Assembly (NCBI GenBank): GCA_017427415.1
Contig: JAFRSU010000010.1
Coordinates: 1-64,000, forward strand
DNA: 64,000 nt
Direction of reading: 5' to 3'
From: Lachnospiraceae bacterium
Lineage (GTDB): Bacteria; Bacillota; Clostridia; Lachnospirales; Lachnospiraceae
The notes under the pieces are model-generated. The model searched no databases, was not told the DNA's origin, and worked only from the letters and a program-made list of their open reading frames with translations. The stretch's first letter is position 1; every line of letters starts with the position of its first letter. Shown here piece after piece: positions 52,014-62,963 of this stretch. The position numbers were made by a program, and so were the translations under genes.

Positions 52014-53540
52014 ATGGGAAGATCATTAAAAAGTAAGATATCTTTATTGTTTACATTTTTGCTGTTTTTGATGATTTTTTTATGCTGGATGGCAAATAAT
52101 TTCTTCCTTCCGGCATATTATGAGAAAACAAAGGTTAATTCTTTGGAAGATGTATACGATAAGATAGATGAGATAGTAAGTCTGTACGGACATGAAAGCG
52201 ATGATGCCGTTGCTGCGACCGAAAAGGTGGAAAGTGTTTCAAATGTAAGCATCTACATCCTTTCGGACTTAAACGGCGACGGACTGGACTTTATCTACCC
52301 TCTGTCGTTCAACATAGGCTCTTCTGAAGGCAATGTTTTCAGAAATGACAGGCTGCGCCGCATAATAGACGCATTGCAGCGCTATCTGTTCGGACCGGGT
52401 CCGGGAGAAACGACTCCGGAGCTGTTAAAGACAAAAGAGAAGTATTACGATGTATTTATGTGTTATGAGTCACGTTATGATTCGAAATACATAGATCTGG
52501 TAGGGTATCTTAAAAACAGGGACTTGATATTTATCAGAACCAGCTATTCCAATATCAGCGAAAGTGCAGTCATATCCAATCAGTTCCTTCTGATCTCGGG
52601 CGGGATACTGCTTGTATTATGCTCGATACTGACATATCTGTTCAGCTGCGGCATCACAAAGCCGATACTTAACTTGTCCGATATCTCAAAAGAGATGAGC
52701 CAGCTTAAGTTTGAAAACAGGTATACAGGGAAGAGAAAGGATGAGATAGGAGAGCTCGGAAGAAGCATAAATACACTTTCAGACAAACTCGAAAAAACCA
52801 TCAGCGAGCTTAAGTCCGCAAATATAGAGCTCGAAAAGGATATAAAGAAGAAAACAGAAGCAGAGGAAATGCGAAGGGAGTTTTTGTCAAATGTCTCCCA
52901 TGAGCTGAAAACCCCCATAGCACTTATACAGGGCTATGCGGAGGGACTTGCGGAAAATATAAACGATGACGAGGAAAGCAGGCAGTTTTATTGCGATGTC
53001 ATAGTTGATGAAGCTCAGAAGATGAACAATATGGTAAAGAAACTCCTCACATTGAACGAGCTTGAATTTGGAAACTCGAATGTGGAGCTTTCGAGGTTCG
53101 ACATAGTGGCTCTGGTAAAGTCAGTGGCTGATTCGGTGGAAGTACTCGCAAAACAGAAGAACATAAATATAGTGTTCAACGGCATAGAGCCTATATACGT
53201 CTGGGCAGATGAATACATGATCGAGGAAGTCATCACCAATTATCTGTCCAATGCGTTAAACCATTGTAAGGATCCCAACGTCATTGATATCAGCTTTAAC
53301 AGGCATGATAAAAAGATAAGGGTATCGGTATTCAATTCCGGAGATATCATAAATGAAGCCGATATCGGTAATATATGGGATAAGTTCTACAAGGTCGATA
53401 AGGCACGTACCCGTGAGTATGGCGGAAGCGGCATAGGATTGTCCATAGTAAAAGCGATCATGGAGTCCCATAATGAGGAGTACGGTGTCATCAACCACCA
53501 GGCAGGAGTTGAATTCTGGTTTGAACTCACAATAGACTAA
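52014..53540 (+). CDS. Sensor histidine kinase
   Basis: 508 aa. Two transmembrane helices (about residues 10-32 and 185-208) flank a 150-residue outside sensor domain, then HAMP, HisKA (FLSNVSHELKTPIALIQGYAEGL split around the phospho-His) and HATPase_c with N-box NYLSNALNHC and GGSGIGLSIV. All catalytic parts are intact. The outside location of the sensor fits an envelope or extracellular signal. Coupled to the response-regulator gene. Confidence 0.94.
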   Translation: MGRSLKSKISLLFTFLLFLMIFLCWMANNFFLPAYYEKTKVNSLEDVYDKIDEIVSLYGHESDDAVAATEKVESVSNVSIYILSDLNGDGLDFIYPLSFNIGSSEGNVFRNDRLRRIIDALQRYLFGPGPGETTPELLKTKEKYYDVFMCYESRYDSKYIDLVGYLKNRDLIFIRTSYSNISESAVISNQFLLISGGILLVLCSILTYLFSCGITKPILNLSDISKEMSQLKFENRYTGKRKDEIGELGRSINTLSDKLEKTISELKSANIELEKDIKKKTEAEEMRREFLSNVSHELKTPIALIQGYAEGLAENINDDEESRQFYCDVIVDEAQKMNNMVKKLLTLNELEFGNSNVELSRFDIVALVKSVADSVEVLAKQKNINIVFNGIEPIYVWADEYMIEEVITNYLSNALNHCKDPNVIDISFNRHDKKIRVSVFNSGDIINEADIGNIWDKFYKVDKARTREYGGSGIGLSIVKAIMESHNEEYGVINHQAGVEFWFELTID

Positions 53541-53545
53541 ATTTC

Positions 53546-53574
53546 TTGCAAAATTAACGCAAAAGTGATAAAAT
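53546..53574 (+). promoter_or_regulatory. Promoter of the lipoprotein-cheV unit
   Basis: TTGCAA (53546-53551), 17-nt spacer, TAAAAT (53569-53574). Confidence 0.6.
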
Positions 53575-53607
53575 TGTAGAATGAGGTTATTGAAAGGAGA
53601 GGAAGGC

Positions 53608-54363
53608 ATGAAAGGTAAAAAAAGCATAATTGCATTTATTTTACTTATAACTATGCTGCTTTGCGGCTGTGCTTCCGAACCGCAGTATAATCTTACGGAT
53701 GCCGAAAGCGATGCCATAGCACAGTACAGTGCTTATCTGCTTTTAAAATACGATAAGAACAAGAGAGCCGAAAGAAAGCTCCTCGATAAAAAAGAGCTTG
53801 AGGCCATATATAACGAAGGCAATGAAGTTACGGAAGCAGTTACCCCTACGCCGACGTCATCAGAGCCCGACGTTACTACACCCACTCCCACGGAGGAGCC
53901 TGAAGTAACGGATACACCGGAACCTACGCCCGAGATCACTCCCGAGCCTAAAAATCTCGCGGAAAGTCTCACGAAGTTATACGGCAAGGACGATTTTATC
54001 GTAGAATACGGATATTATAAGCTTTCAAGCCGGTATGTGGAAAACGAGTACTCGGTCATCACTCCCAAGGATGGAGAGCAGGTATTGGCACTTTATTTCC
54101 TCATCAAAAATACATCGAAAGAAACCAAAAAATTTGTATCAAAGGACAGTAAGGTAAGTTACTTCCTGCACTGTGACAACGGAGATGTCTTAGGACCGCA
54201 GATATGTGCACTTCCCAATGACATCCAGTTCTTAAATGACGATATCGCCGCAGGCGGTTCATACGACGCTGTATTATTGTTCTTTGTAAATGAAGAAGAA
54301 AAGACATATACACTTGACGCAAAAGATAATACGGGTTTAGAGTACGAAATAAAAATAAATTAA
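53608..54363 (+). CDS. Lipoprotein with Thr/Pro-rich stalk, DUF4352-like domain
   Basis: 251 aa from ATG 53608 (AAAGGAGAGG upstream). Lipobox LCGC with Cys21, a Thr/Pro/Glu repeat stalk (about residues 80-120, TPTPT and TPEPT units), then a beta-sandwich domain of about 120 residues (VLALYFLIKNTSKETKKF, GGSYDAVLLFFV) that resembles DUF4352-type extracellular domains. Function unknown. It sits 12 bases before cheV. Confidence 0.72.
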   Translation: MKGKKSIIAFILLITMLLCGCASEPQYNLTDAESDAIAQYSAYLLLKYDKNKRAERKLLDKKELEAIYNEGNEVTEAVTPTPTSSEPDVTTPTPTEEPEVTDTPEPTPEITPEPKNLAESLTKLYGKDDFIVEYGYYKLSSRYVENEYSVITPKDGEQVLALYFLIKNTSKETKKFVSKDSKVSYFLHCDNGDVLGPQICALPNDIQFLNDDIAAGGSYDAVLLFFVNEEEKTYTLDAKDNTGLEYEIKIN

Positions 54364-54375
54364 GGGGGATTCCAA

Positions 54376-55284
54376 ATGGATACTAAAATTCTGCTTGAAA
54401 GCGGTACCAATGAGCTTGAGATACTGGAATTTGTCGTAGGATCCCAGCATTACGGGATAAATGTGGCTAAGGTCAGGGAGATACTTCCGTATAAAAGACC
54501 CACACCCATCCCCAACTCTCATCCCTGCATAGAAGGCATATATATGCCGAGAGATGCCATAATCACTGTCATAGACCTTCATAAGAGTCTTGCGGTAGAT
54601 TATGTGACCAAAGAAGAAAGCGACATGTTTATCGTAACAAACTTCAATAAACTGAATGTGGCTTTCCATGTACAATCCGTTGTAGGCATACACAGAGTAT
54701 CCTGGGCTGATATATCGAAGCCCGACGAGTCGATCAATAACTCCGGCAGAAGCATTGCTACCGGATTTTTAAAGATAAACGGATTGCTCATAGTAATACT
54801 TGACTTTGAAAAGATCGTTACCGATATCAGCCCCGAGACTGGACTCAGAATGTCCGACATAGACGCACTCGGTATCAGACAGCGCAACAATTCTCCGATA
54901 CTCGTAGCAGAGGATTCACCGCTGCTCAATAAGCTTATACACGATTCACTCTCCAAGGCCGGATATACATCCATTACCTTAACTACCAACGGTAAGGAAG
55001 CATATGACCTTTTGTGCAAGTATAAAGCAGAGCACAATGTATATGAAAAAGTAAAATGCGTTATCACCGATATAGAAATGCCCCAGATGGACGGACACCA
55101 TCTGACCAAGCTGATAAAAGAGGATCCGGAACTGAAAGAACTGCCGGTCATCATCTTTTCTTCTCTTGTTAATGAAGAAATGCGCAGAAAAGGCGAATTG
55201 TTAGGAGCGGATGCCCAGCTTTCCAAGCCGGAAATAGGCTCCATGGTACAGGTACTCGATCATTATATCTCAAAACTAAACTGA
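54376..55284 (+). CDS. cheV: Chemotaxis coupling protein CheV (CheW-receiver fusion)
   Basis: 302 aa. CheW domain (residues 1-165: FVVGSQHYGINVAKVREIL, GIYMPRDAIITVIDL) and receiver (about 176-300: ILVAEDSPLLNKL, ITDIEMPQMDGHHL, LSKPEIG). CheV links chemoreceptors to CheA and adapts signalling by phosphorylation. No other che or fla gene is in the window. Confidence 0.92.
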   Translation: MDTKILLESGTNELEILEFVVGSQHYGINVAKVREILPYKRPTPIPNSHPCIEGIYMPRDAIITVIDLHKSLAVDYVTKEESDMFIVTNFNKLNVAFHVQSVVGIHRVSWADISKPDESINNSGRSIATGFLKINGLLIVILDFEKIVTDISPETGLRMSDIDALGIRQRNNSPILVAEDSPLLNKLIHDSLSKAGYTSITLTTNGKEAYDLLCKYKAEHNVYEKVKCVITDIEMPQMDGHHLTKLIKEDPELKELPVIIFSSLVNEEMRRKGELLGADAQLSKPEIGSMVQVLDHYISKLN

Positions 55285-55299
55285 CAGAAGTGGTGACTG

Positions 55300-56889
55300 A
55301 TGGGAACATGTCTTAAGTGTCACAAAAAGATCCGTGACGGACAAAAATACTGTGACAGTTGTAAACAGAAGATGAAGAATAAAGCAGATGAGTCTTATTT
55401 GGACAGTCTGCTTAGTTCTGTTGGAATAAACAGCTCCAAAGTAAACACAAAGACTGTATCCGAAGCACCTGCCAAACCTAAGACCAAGGCACCTGCAGTT
55501 AAGGAACAGCAGCCCGAAGAAGTTGATGAGATGCTGTCAGATCTTTTGGCCGATATGGACTCGGCAGGCCCTATCGAGCCCGAAGGCGATATGATCCCCG
55601 AAGAGGACATCGAAAACATCTTTGAGGAAGCAGAAGCCTATGCCACATTACTCGGCAAGCAGGAAGAAAAAACTGCAGACGGTGCAAAGCAGCCTGATGA
55701 CAGCCTGTTCAATATTGAAGAAAACATCCCGGAGCCTGTACAGGAAATACCGGAAGAAACACCCGCACCCGGCATACCCGATGCAGGCGGGGAAGAACTT
55801 ATAGATGTAGAATGGAAGAACGGTGAAGCGGCTTCCGAGTCCCAGGCAGATGTAGATGCACTGTTTATGGACATCGATGCGGGAATAGGAGAGAGTGCGC
55901 AGGAAGGCTTACCCGATCCTGATGATTCCGAACTCCATAAGATAAACGATACACTGCAGGGTGAGAATGCGGATATGGTATCACCCCATGCGGCATTTTC
56001 GGATTTTAATCCCATAGATGAAGAAATATCCGTTCAGCCCAAAAAGAAGAAAAAGAAACCCGGATTTTTCAAGCGTCTCTTCGGAAACATAAATGAAGAT
56101 GTAACTCCCGAGATGATCGAGGCAGACCGCAGAGCAAAGCAGGAAGAAGAAGAAAAAGCACTTCAGGCAAAAGAAGAAAAGAAACGCTTAGCGGAAGAAA
56201 AGAAAGCCGAAGCCGAAGCGGAAAAAGCCAGGAAAAAGGCAGAAGCGGATGCCGAGCGTAACAGAAAAATGGCACTCGCCATGGAAAAGAAGGCTGCAGC
56301 CAAGGAAAAGGAAAAGCAGAAACGTGAAGCAGCCCTTGCCATAGCCGAATACGAAGTAGAACATGGCAAGATCAACAAAGCCGGAGCCACGATCCTGTTT
56401 GTCATATTTGCGGTGCTCACCATAGTCATTATCATCGGAAGCAATATATATTCATATAATCTGAGTATCAAAAACGCTCAGGAAGACTTCAATGTCCAGA
56501 AGTATAACGAAGCATATTATGAGGTATACGGGTTAAAGATAAAGGACGAGGATATAGAGCTGTATGACAGGATCATGACCGTTATGTTCGTAAACCATCA
56601 GCTCAATTCCTACGAGTATTACATGACGTCCAATAACAGGGAAAAAGCGCTTGATTCACTGCTTAAAGGACTTCAGCGATATGAAAAATATCTCCAGTTA
56701 GCCCAGATACTTAATATCACGGACGATCTAAACTATGTAAAGAGTGAGATACTGGCCGAACTTGATAAAGAATTCAATATGAATGAAGCAGAAGCATACT
56801 CGCTGGTAGAAGTAGATGATTCCGTCGATTACAGCGAATATATATACAGCCTGCTCGGAGAATATGAAGGACTGGATATCTTAGAATAA
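55300..56889 (+). CDS. Zinc-ribbon, coiled-coil, single-span membrane protein of unknown function
   Basis: 529 aa. N-terminal zinc ribbon CLKCHKKIRDGQKYCDSCKQ (residues 4-23), a long acidic disordered region (about 60-250), a basic patch (KKKKKKPGFFKRLFG), an Ala/Glu/Lys coiled coil (about 275-350), one transmembrane helix (about 362-385), then a 140-residue outside helical domain. No family recognised. The plan (cytoplasmic zinc ribbon, one span, outside domain) matches the smaller protein at 29875. It follows cheV by 15 bases. Confidence 0.7.
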   Translation: MGTCLKCHKKIRDGQKYCDSCKQKMKNKADESYLDSLLSSVGINSSKVNTKTVSEAPAKPKTKAPAVKEQQPEEVDEMLSDLLADMDSAGPIEPEGDMIPEEDIENIFEEAEAYATLLGKQEEKTADGAKQPDDSLFNIEENIPEPVQEIPEETPAPGIPDAGGEELIDVEWKNGEAASESQADVDALFMDIDAGIGESAQEGLPDPDDSELHKINDTLQGENADMVSPHAAFSDFNPIDEEISVQPKKKKKKPGFFKRLFGNINEDVTPEMIEADRRAKQEEEEKALQAKEEKKRLAEEKKAEAEAEKARKKAEADAERNRKMALAMEKKAAAKEKEKQKREAALAIAEYEVEHGKINKAGATILFVIFAVLTIVIIIGSNIYSYNLSIKNAQEDFNVQKYNEAYYEVYGLKIKDEDIELYDRIMTVMFVNHQLNSYEYYMTSNNREKALDSLLKGLQRYEKYLQLAQILNITDDLNYVKSEILAELDKEFNMNEAEAYSLVEVDDSVDYSEYIYSLLGEYEGLDILE

Positions 56890-56934
56890 TGCAGATGATC
56901 CGATCCTAAAAAGGACTAAAAAAAGGGAAAAGAA

Positions 56935-57585
56935 ATGTCAAAAATAGCAGTGATAGATTATGATGCCGGTAATACCATGAGTGTCATGAATGCCCTAAAA
57001 TACTTAGGATATGAAGTAGAGTTGTCAAACGATCCGGCAGTATTATACAGGGCGGACCACGTAGTATTTCCCGGAGTCGGAGCATATGCCGACTGCATGA
57101 ATAAAGTAAGGGAATATAAGCTGATCGACCCGATAAAAGAGATGATCGCAAAAGGCACACCGTTTATCGGCATATGTCTCGGAATGCAGATGCTGTTTGA
57201 TTTCAGTACCGAAAACGTCGGAGAGACAGATAAAGCACGTATCGAAGGACTGAAGATCCTTCCCGGAAGCATCACGGGATTTAAGGAAAACGCAGCATTT
57301 AATGAAGGCAATGTATTAAAGGTACCTCATATGGGCTGGAATTCATTGAATATGGTGAATAAAGACTCCAAACTGTTTAAGGGGATAAATGACGGAAGCT
57401 TCGTATACTTCGTCCATTCATATTACCTCAATGCCGTAAACAGGGCAGATGTAGCCGCAACCACAGATTACGGCATTACCTTTGACAGTGCCATAGAACA
57501 CGACAACATATTCGGCTGTCAGTTCCATCCCGAAAAAAGCGGTGATGTCGGCATGGAGATACTTAAAAACTTCTGTACATTGTGA
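56935..57585 (+). CDS. hisH: Imidazole glycerol phosphate synthase, glutaminase subunit
   Basis: 216 aa class I amidotransferase. IDYDAGNTMSV at the N-terminus, catalytic Cys in GICLGMQMLF, His-Glu in HPEKSGD. Provides ammonia to HisF in histidine and AICAR synthesis. The first gene of a hisH-hisF pair; the rest of the his pathway is elsewhere. Confidence 0.97.
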   Translation: MSKIAVIDYDAGNTMSVMNALKYLGYEVELSNDPAVLYRADHVVFPGVGAYADCMNKVREYKLIDPIKEMIAKGTPFIGICLGMQMLFDFSTENVGETDKARIEGLKILPGSITGFKENAAFNEGNVLKVPHMGWNSLNMVNKDSKLFKGINDGSFVYFVHSYYLNAVNRADVAATTDYGITFDSAIEHDNIFGCQFHPEKSGDVGMEILKNFCTL

Positions 57586-57602
57586 TAATATGAGGAATCT
57601 GT

Positions 57603-58364
57603 ATGTTTACTAAGAGGATCATCCCCTGTCTGGACGTAAAAGACGGAAGGGTAGTAAAGGGGACTAATTTTATAAACTTAAGAGATGCCGGAGATCCCGT
57701 GGAGGTCGGAGCCAACTACAGTAAAAACGGAGCCGACGAACTCGTATTTTTGGATATCACGGCATCATCCGATAAACGAAACACCGTGGTAGACATGGTA
57801 CGTAAGGTGGCAGAGAACGTATTCATACCGTTCACCGTAGGCGGCGGCATCCGTACCGTAGAAGACTTCAGGACCATCCTAAGAGCCGGCGCAGATAAAG
57901 TAGCGGTAAACTCCGCAGCCATAGACAATCCGCAGGTCATAAGCGACGCTGCAGGCAAATTCGGAAGCCAGTGCGTGGTCTGCGCTATAGACGCAAAACG
58001 CAGGGCGGACGGAAACGGCTGGACCATATATAAGCATGGCGGCAGGATAGATATGGGAATAGATGCGGTACAGTGGGCAAGACGTGCATATGAGCTCGGA
58101 GCCGGCGAGATCTTACTCACCAGCATGGACTGTGACGGAACCAAGGCAGGCTATGACTGTGAGCTCACCCGTGCAGTATCCGACGTAGTCGACATCCCCG
58201 TCATCGCATCAGGCGGAGCCGGCACCTTCGAGCACTTCCTCGACGCATTCGAGATAGGACATGCCGATGCAGTCCTTGCAGCATCCCTGTTCCACTATAA
58301 GGAGATGGAGATCTCCGATCTAAAAGACTATCTGAATAAACATAACATACCCGTAAGGCTCTGA
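57603..58364 (+). CDS. hisF: Imidazole glycerol phosphate synthase, cyclase subunit
   Basis: 253 aa. TIM barrel with catalytic Asp in [15 protein letters not shown] and the second Asp in [15 protein letters not shown]; phosphate sites VGGGIRT and ASGGAG. Catalyses cyclisation to imidazole glycerol phosphate and AICAR. TGAGGA precedes the ATG. Its stop codon lies inside the terminator hairpin. Confidence 0.98.
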   Translation: MFTKRIIPCLDVKDGRVVKGTNFINLRDAGDPVEVGANYSKNGADELVFLDITASSDKRNTVVDMVRKVAENVFIPFTVGGGIRTVEDFRTILRAGADKVAVNSAAIDNPQVISDAAGKFGSQCVVCAIDAKRRADGNGWTIYKHGGRIDMGIDAVQWARRAYELGAGEILLTSMDCDGTKAGYDCELTRAVSDVVDIPVIASGGAGTFEHFLDAFEIGHADAVLAASLFHYKEMEISDLKDYLNKHNIPVRL

Positions 58365-58380
58365 TATCAGAGCCTTTTTT
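58355..58380 (+). terminator. hisF terminator overlapping the stop codon
   Basis: AAGGCTCTGATATCAGAGCC is a palindrome whose left half contains the hisF stop TGA; followed by T tract. The remaining gap to 58518 shows no gene. Confidence 0.85.
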
Positions 58381-58518
58381 TATATAGCTGAATAAGAAAC
58401 CAAAGCATGGCAATGAACAGTGCAGATTATTTGATGGAAGTACTGAAAAAAAGAGCCATTCCGCCGCCCTGTGGTTACCTCGTGCAATGCAGCCATCCAC
58501 GCCGCCCGTGCCATATGA

Positions 58519-61500
58519 TCACTCATCCAGCTTCCTCAGAGCCGCCGACAGCATCAGCTTGATACGGTTCAGCTGGTTAACCTCGCTGGCACCGGGATCG
58601 TAGTCGACAGCTACGATATTGGACTCGGGATACTGACGCCTCAGCTCCTTGATCACACCCTTGCCCACGATATGGTTCGGCAGGCACGCAAAAGGCTGTG
58701 CACATACGATATTCGGGACACCTGACTTGATCAGCTCGACCATCTCACCGGTTAGGAACCAGCCTTCACCGGTCTGGTTGCCGAGAGAGCAGATAGGAGA
58801 AGCAAGCTCGGCTAATTGCTCTATACGCATAGGAGGCTCAAAACGCTTACTCTTTTCAAAAGCAAGACGGGACTCCTTACGGCAGAACTCTATGATCTTG
58901 ATGATCATCTTGTTAAACTTAACATCCCTCTTACTCTTACCCAGACACTCATACTTGAACTTCGCATCAAACGAGCAATACAGGATGAAATTGATAAGCT
59001 CGGGACAAACAGCCTCGGCACCCTCACGTTCGAGCAGATCGACAAGGTTGTTGTTGGCCATGGGAGCATACTTGACTAAGATCTCGCCGACTATGCCGAC
59101 TTTTGGCTTAACCAGGTTCTCATTCAAAGGAAGCTCATCAAACTCCTTTATGATATTACGGACATTCTTCTTGTACTCCTTCCAGAAGAATGTGTAACTG
59201 AAATTATTCCTTGAAAGGGACTTGGTAACAATATCAAGCCATTTCTTGTGCAGGGCATTCGCAGACCCCGGAACAAGCTCATAAGGACGGGTACGGTACA
59301 GAACCTTCTGGAAAATATCTCCGTAGCAGAGACCGTGCATAACCTTAACGATCAAAGCAGGAGTAAACTTAAATCCGGGGTTCTTCTCTAAGCCCTGAGT
59401 ACTTATGGAAAGAACGGGAACCTGAGGCATACCGGCCTTAGCCAGTGCACGTCTGATCAGACCGATATAGTTGGTAGCACGGCAGCCGCCGCCGGTCTGT
59501 GTATAGATGACACCGACACGGTTCACATCATATTTGCCGGACTGAAGAGCCTGGATCACCTGACCTACTACGATCAGGGAAGGATAGCAGGCATCATTGT
59601 TAACATATTTAAGACCCACATCTATAGCACTTCTGTCATCATTCTGAAGGATCTCTAGGTTGTAGCCTGCCGACTTAATGGCAGCCTCAAGAACCTCAAA
59701 ATGTATGGGGGACATCTTGGGAGCGAGCAGGGTATAATTCTTCTTCATGGCCTTGGTAAATACCACACGCTCTACAGCTGCGGAATGCACATGAGGGATG
59801 TAATTGTTCTTTTCCCTGTCCTTTACTGCAGAGAGAAGAGAACGGATCCTGATCCTTGCAGCACCTAAGTTATTAACTTCATCGATCTTTAATACGGTGT
59901 ATATCCTGCCGGAGGCATTAAGGATATCCGATACACCGTCTGTGGTAACGGCATCAAGACCGCATCCGAAGGAGTTGAGCTGTACAAGCTCTAAGTTCTT
60001 CTGGGTACGAACATAAGATGCTGCTGCATAAAGTCTTGAGTGGTACATCCACTGGTCTACGACTATCAGAGGACGGTCAACCTTGCCTAAGTGTGAGATA
60101 CTGTCTTCTGTAAGAACAGCCACGCCGTAGGAGTTGATCATCTCAGGGATACCGTGATTGATCTCGGGATCGATATGGTAAGGACGACCTGCTAAAACGA
60201 TACCCTTCCTTCCGGTACGCTTCAGATACTCAAGAGTCTCCTCACCCTTTCTCTCCACATCGCGTCTCGCGGAGTTAAGCTCAAGCCATGCGGCCTTTGC
60301 TGCAGCCATGACCTCATCATGAGTGAAATCCTTGTAATAAGGAGCCTTCTCATCACAGAAAAGCTTTACAAGCCTGTCGGTAACTATCTCCTCACTCTCT
60401 AATGAAAGGAAAGGATCCATGTAGATGATATCGTCTGCACGCAGTTCTTCCACGTTGTTCTTGATATTTTCGCCGTAAGAGGTAACGATGGGGCAGTTAT
60501 AATGGTTGCCGGCACCCTCGGCCTCTATTCTTTCGTAAGGTATGCAGGGATAGAAGATAAACTTGCAGCCCTGCTTTAAGAGCCACATGATATGGCCGTG
60601 CGCTAGCTTGGCGGGATAGCACTCCGACTCCGAAGGGATGGACTCTATACCCATCTCGTATATCTTCCTGCTTGAAAGAGGAGAAAGCACTACCCTGTAT
60701 TTAAGCTTCGTAAAGAAGGTATGCCAGAACGGGTAATTCTCATATATGTTCAATACTCTGGGGATACCTACGGTGCCTCGTACAGCTTCTGCTTCAGGCA
60801 GTGAAGTATATCCGAATACCCTGTCCAGCTTATAATCATAAAGATTGGGGATGTTATCCTTGTTTTTCTCACCGCCGATACCACGCTCACAGCGGTTGCC
60901 GGATATGAAGCGGCGGCCGTCGCTGAACTTGTTGATAGTGAGCATACAGGTATTTGTACAGCCCTTACATCTGCTCATAGATGTCTCAAAAGTAAGAGCC
61001 GATATCTGCTCGATGGTAAGCATGGTGGTGGGAGTGCTCTTGTCATAATCACGTCTCGCGATAAGTGCGGCACCGAAAGCGCCCATGATACCTGCGATAT
61101 CGGGACGGATGGCATTGCAGCCTAAGATTGACTCGAGAGCACGTAATACTGCATTATTATAGAAGGTACCGCCCTGGACTACGATATGCTCGCCTAAGTC
61201 CTTGGGATCTGTAACCTTTATTACCTTATATAAAGCATTCTTGATAACGGAATAAGCAAGACCGGCTGAGATATCGGCTACGGTAGCGCCTTCCTTCTGG
61301 GCCTGCTTAACCTTTGAATTCATGAATACGGTACAGCGGCTTCCTAAGTCTATAGGATTCTCTGCGAAAAGAGCGATCTCGGAGAAATCCGATATCTCGT
61401 AATCAAGAGATTTCGCAAAAGTCTCGATAAAGGAACCGCAGCCGGAAGAACAAGCCTCGTTCAGCTGTACGGAGTTGACAGCGCCGTCTTTTATCCTGAT

Positions 61501-62805
61501 ACATTTCATGTCCTGACCACCGATATCGAGGATACAGTCAACCTCCGGGTCAAAGAATGCAGCTGCCTGATAGTGTGCCACGGTCTCTACCTCACCCTGG
61601 TCGAGCATGAGGGCAGCCTTTATCAGAGCTTCGCCGTAGCCTGTAGAACAGGAACGTACGATCTTTACGCCCTCGGGCAGCTTACCGTATATTTCTTTTA
61701 TGGATCTGATGGCAGTCTTTAAAGGACTGCCGTTATTATTTGAATAGAAGGAATATAAAAGCTCACCGCTTTCACCGACTAAGGCTACCTTTGTGGTAGT
61801 GGAGCCTGCATCGATACCAAGATAAGCATTTCCTTTGTAGTCATCAAGAGAAGCCTTCTTTACCGAGTGGGAAGCATGTCTCTTCTTAAAAGCTTCAAAA
61901 TCCTCCTTCGATGAGAAAAGAGGTGCCATACGGCTTACTTCGAACTTGATGTTTACATGATTCCTTAAGGTTGTATATAAATCCTTTAAACTGAATAACT
62001 GGATATCCTTTTCGGCCTTAGGATGTCCGCCGGGTAAAAGACATGATGAGAGAGCTGCACCCGCAGCAGCAAAAAGATGTGAATCTTTAGGGGAGATGGC
62101 TGTCTCGTCATTGAGATTTAACGTACGGATAAAAGCTGCCTTAAGTTCCGAAAGGAATGTAAGAGGACCGCCTAAAAATACAACCTTTCCTCTTATGGGC
62201 TTACCGCAGGCAAGACCGCTTATGGTCTGGTTTACTACAGCCTGGAAGATGGAAGCCGCTAAGTCCGGCTTGGTCGCACCTTCATTGATCAGGGGCTGGA
62301 TATCGCTCTTGGCGAATACACCGCAGCGGGCTGCTATAGGATATATGGCTTTATAGCTTTTTGCATATTCGTTAAGACCTGAGGCATCGGTCTTAAGCAA
62401 GGATGCCATCTGGTCGATGAACGAGCCTGTACCGCCGGCACAGATACCGTTCATACGCTGCTCGATAGTGGAGCCGAAATAAATGATCTTTGCATCCTCG
62501 CCGCCGAGCTCTATGGCTACATCGGGCTTAACGGGGAGCGATTCGATGGCAGTGGATACAGCTATAACCTCCTGGGTAAAAGGGATACCCAGAAACTCTG
62601 CTATGGCAAGTCCGCCCGAACCTGTGATGGAACAGGCTGCCTCGATATCAGGATACTGCTTTAAGGCCTCGTCCGTTAAGTCGGCTAAGGTTTCCTGAAT
62701 ATTGGCAAAATGCCTTCTGTAATCGCTGAAAAGCTTATTGTTGTTTTCGTCCAGGAGCACTACTTTAACGGTAGTGGATCCTATATCAATACCGTATTTA
62801 TACAT
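58519..62805 (-). CDS. Giant 2-hydroxyacyl-CoA dehydratase activase-like fusion protein
   Basis: 1428 aa. Two BcrAD/BadFG (HgdC-like) ASKHA ATPase domains in tandem: residues 1-255 ([13 protein letters not shown]) and about 325-590 ([13 protein letters not shown]). Each has the cluster-ligand Cys pair with the HgdC spacing of 39: Cys122/Cys161 in the first, and the Cys of EACSSG and GSRCTVF in the second. Then a Cys-rich segment (CKGCTNTC), a DUF2229 region ([25 protein letters not shown]) and an HgdB-like C-terminal part ([14 protein letters not shown]). This matches the large acyl-CoA dehydratase activase-related proteins of Clostridia; the physiological substrate is unknown. Confidence 0.88.
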   Translation of the reverse strand: MYKYGIDIGSTTVKVVLLDENNNKLFSDYRRHFANIQETLADLTDEALKQYPDIEAACSITGSGGLAIAEFLGIPFTQEVIAVSTAIESLPVKPDVAIELGGEDAKIIYFGSTIEQRMNGICAGGTGSFIDQMASLLKTDASGLNEYAKSYKAIYPIAARCGVFAKSDIQPLINEGATKPDLAASIFQAVVNQTISGLACGKPIRGKVVFLGGPLTFLSELKAAFIRTLNLNDETAISPKDSHLFAAAGAALSSCLLPGGHPKAEKDIQLFSLKDLYTTLRNHVNIKFEVSRMAPLFSSKEDFEAFKKRHASHSVKKASLDDYKGNAYLGIDAGSTTTKVALVGESGELLYSFYSNNNGSPLKTAIRSIKEIYGKLPEGVKIVRSCSTGYGEALIKAALMLDQGEVETVAHYQAAAFFDPEVDCILDIGGQDMKCIRIKDGAVNSVQLNEACSSGCGSFIETFAKSLDYEISDFSEIALFAENPIDLGSRCTVFMNSKVKQAQKEGATVADISAGLAYSVIKNALYKVIKVTDPKDLGEHIVVQGGTFYNNAVLRALESILGCNAIRPDIAGIMGAFGAALIARRDYDKSTPTTMLTIEQISALTFETSMSRCKGCTNTCMLTINKFSDGRRFISGNRCERGIGGEKNKDNIPNLYDYKLDRVFGYTSLPEAEAVRGTVGIPRVLNIYENYPFWHTFFTKLKYRVVLSPLSSRKIYEMGIESIPSESECYPAKLAHGHIMWLLKQGCKFIFYPCIPYERIEAEGAGNHYNCPIVTSYGENIKNNVEELRADDIIYMDPFLSLESEEIVTDRLVKLFCDEKAPYYKDFTHDEVMAAAKAAWLELNSARRDVERKGEETLEYLKRTGRKGIVLAGRPYHIDPEINHGIPEMINSYGVAVLTEDSISHLGKVDRPLIVVDQWMYHSRLYAAASYVRTQKNLELVQLNSFGCGLDAVTTDGVSDILNASGRIYTVLKIDEVNNLGAARIRIRSLLSAVKDREKNNYIPHVHSAAVERVVFTKAMKKNYTLLAPKMSPIHFEVLEAAIKSAGYNLEILQNDDRSAIDVGLKYVNNDACYPSLIVVGQVIQALQSGKYDVNRVGVIYTQTGGGCRATNYIGLIRRALAKAGMPQVPVLSISTQGLEKNPGFKFTPALIVKVMHGLCYGDIFQKVLYRTRPYELVPGSANALHKKWLDIVTKSLSRNNFSYTFFWKEYKKNVRNIIKEFDELPLNENLVKPKVGIVGEILVKYAPMANNNLVDLLEREGAEAVCPELINFILYCSFDAKFKYECLGKSKRDVKFNKMIIKIIEFCRKESRLAFEKSKRFEPPMRIEQLAELASPICSLGNQTGEGWFLTGEMVELIKSGVPNIVCAQPFACLPNHIVGKGVIKELRRQYPESNIVAVDYDPGASEVNQLNRIKLMLSAALRKLDE

Positions 62806-62826
62806 TTTTTACTTCCTATGTAGTTT

Positions 62827-62844
62827 TACATTCAATGGAATGTA
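62827..62844. promoter_or_regulatory. Perfect 7-4-7 palindrome in the activase leader
   Basis: TACATTC-AATG-GAATGTA lies about 20-40 bases upstream of the minus-strand ATG and downstream of its promoter, the position of a repressor operator. The regulator is unknown. Confidence 0.55.
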
Positions 62845-62882
62845 GTTTTTAAAACAAGATGCAAAATCTTACAACGTTTAGT

Positions 62883-62911
62883 AGTATAGCAAATTATGAA
62901 ATTAAATACAA
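62883..62911 (-). promoter_or_regulatory. Promoter of the activase gene
   Basis: Minus strand TTGTAT (62906-62911), 17-nt spacer, TATACT (62883-62888). Confidence 0.65.
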
Positions 62912-62963
62912 GTCGCGATTTGATTTTTATAAATAATTAATATTTTGGTTTTCTTTACTTTTC

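Noticed and set aside
54600..55244. 214-codon minus-strand frame opposite cheV
   Set aside because: Shadow of cheV; Ser-rich composition typical of antisense frames in this genome.
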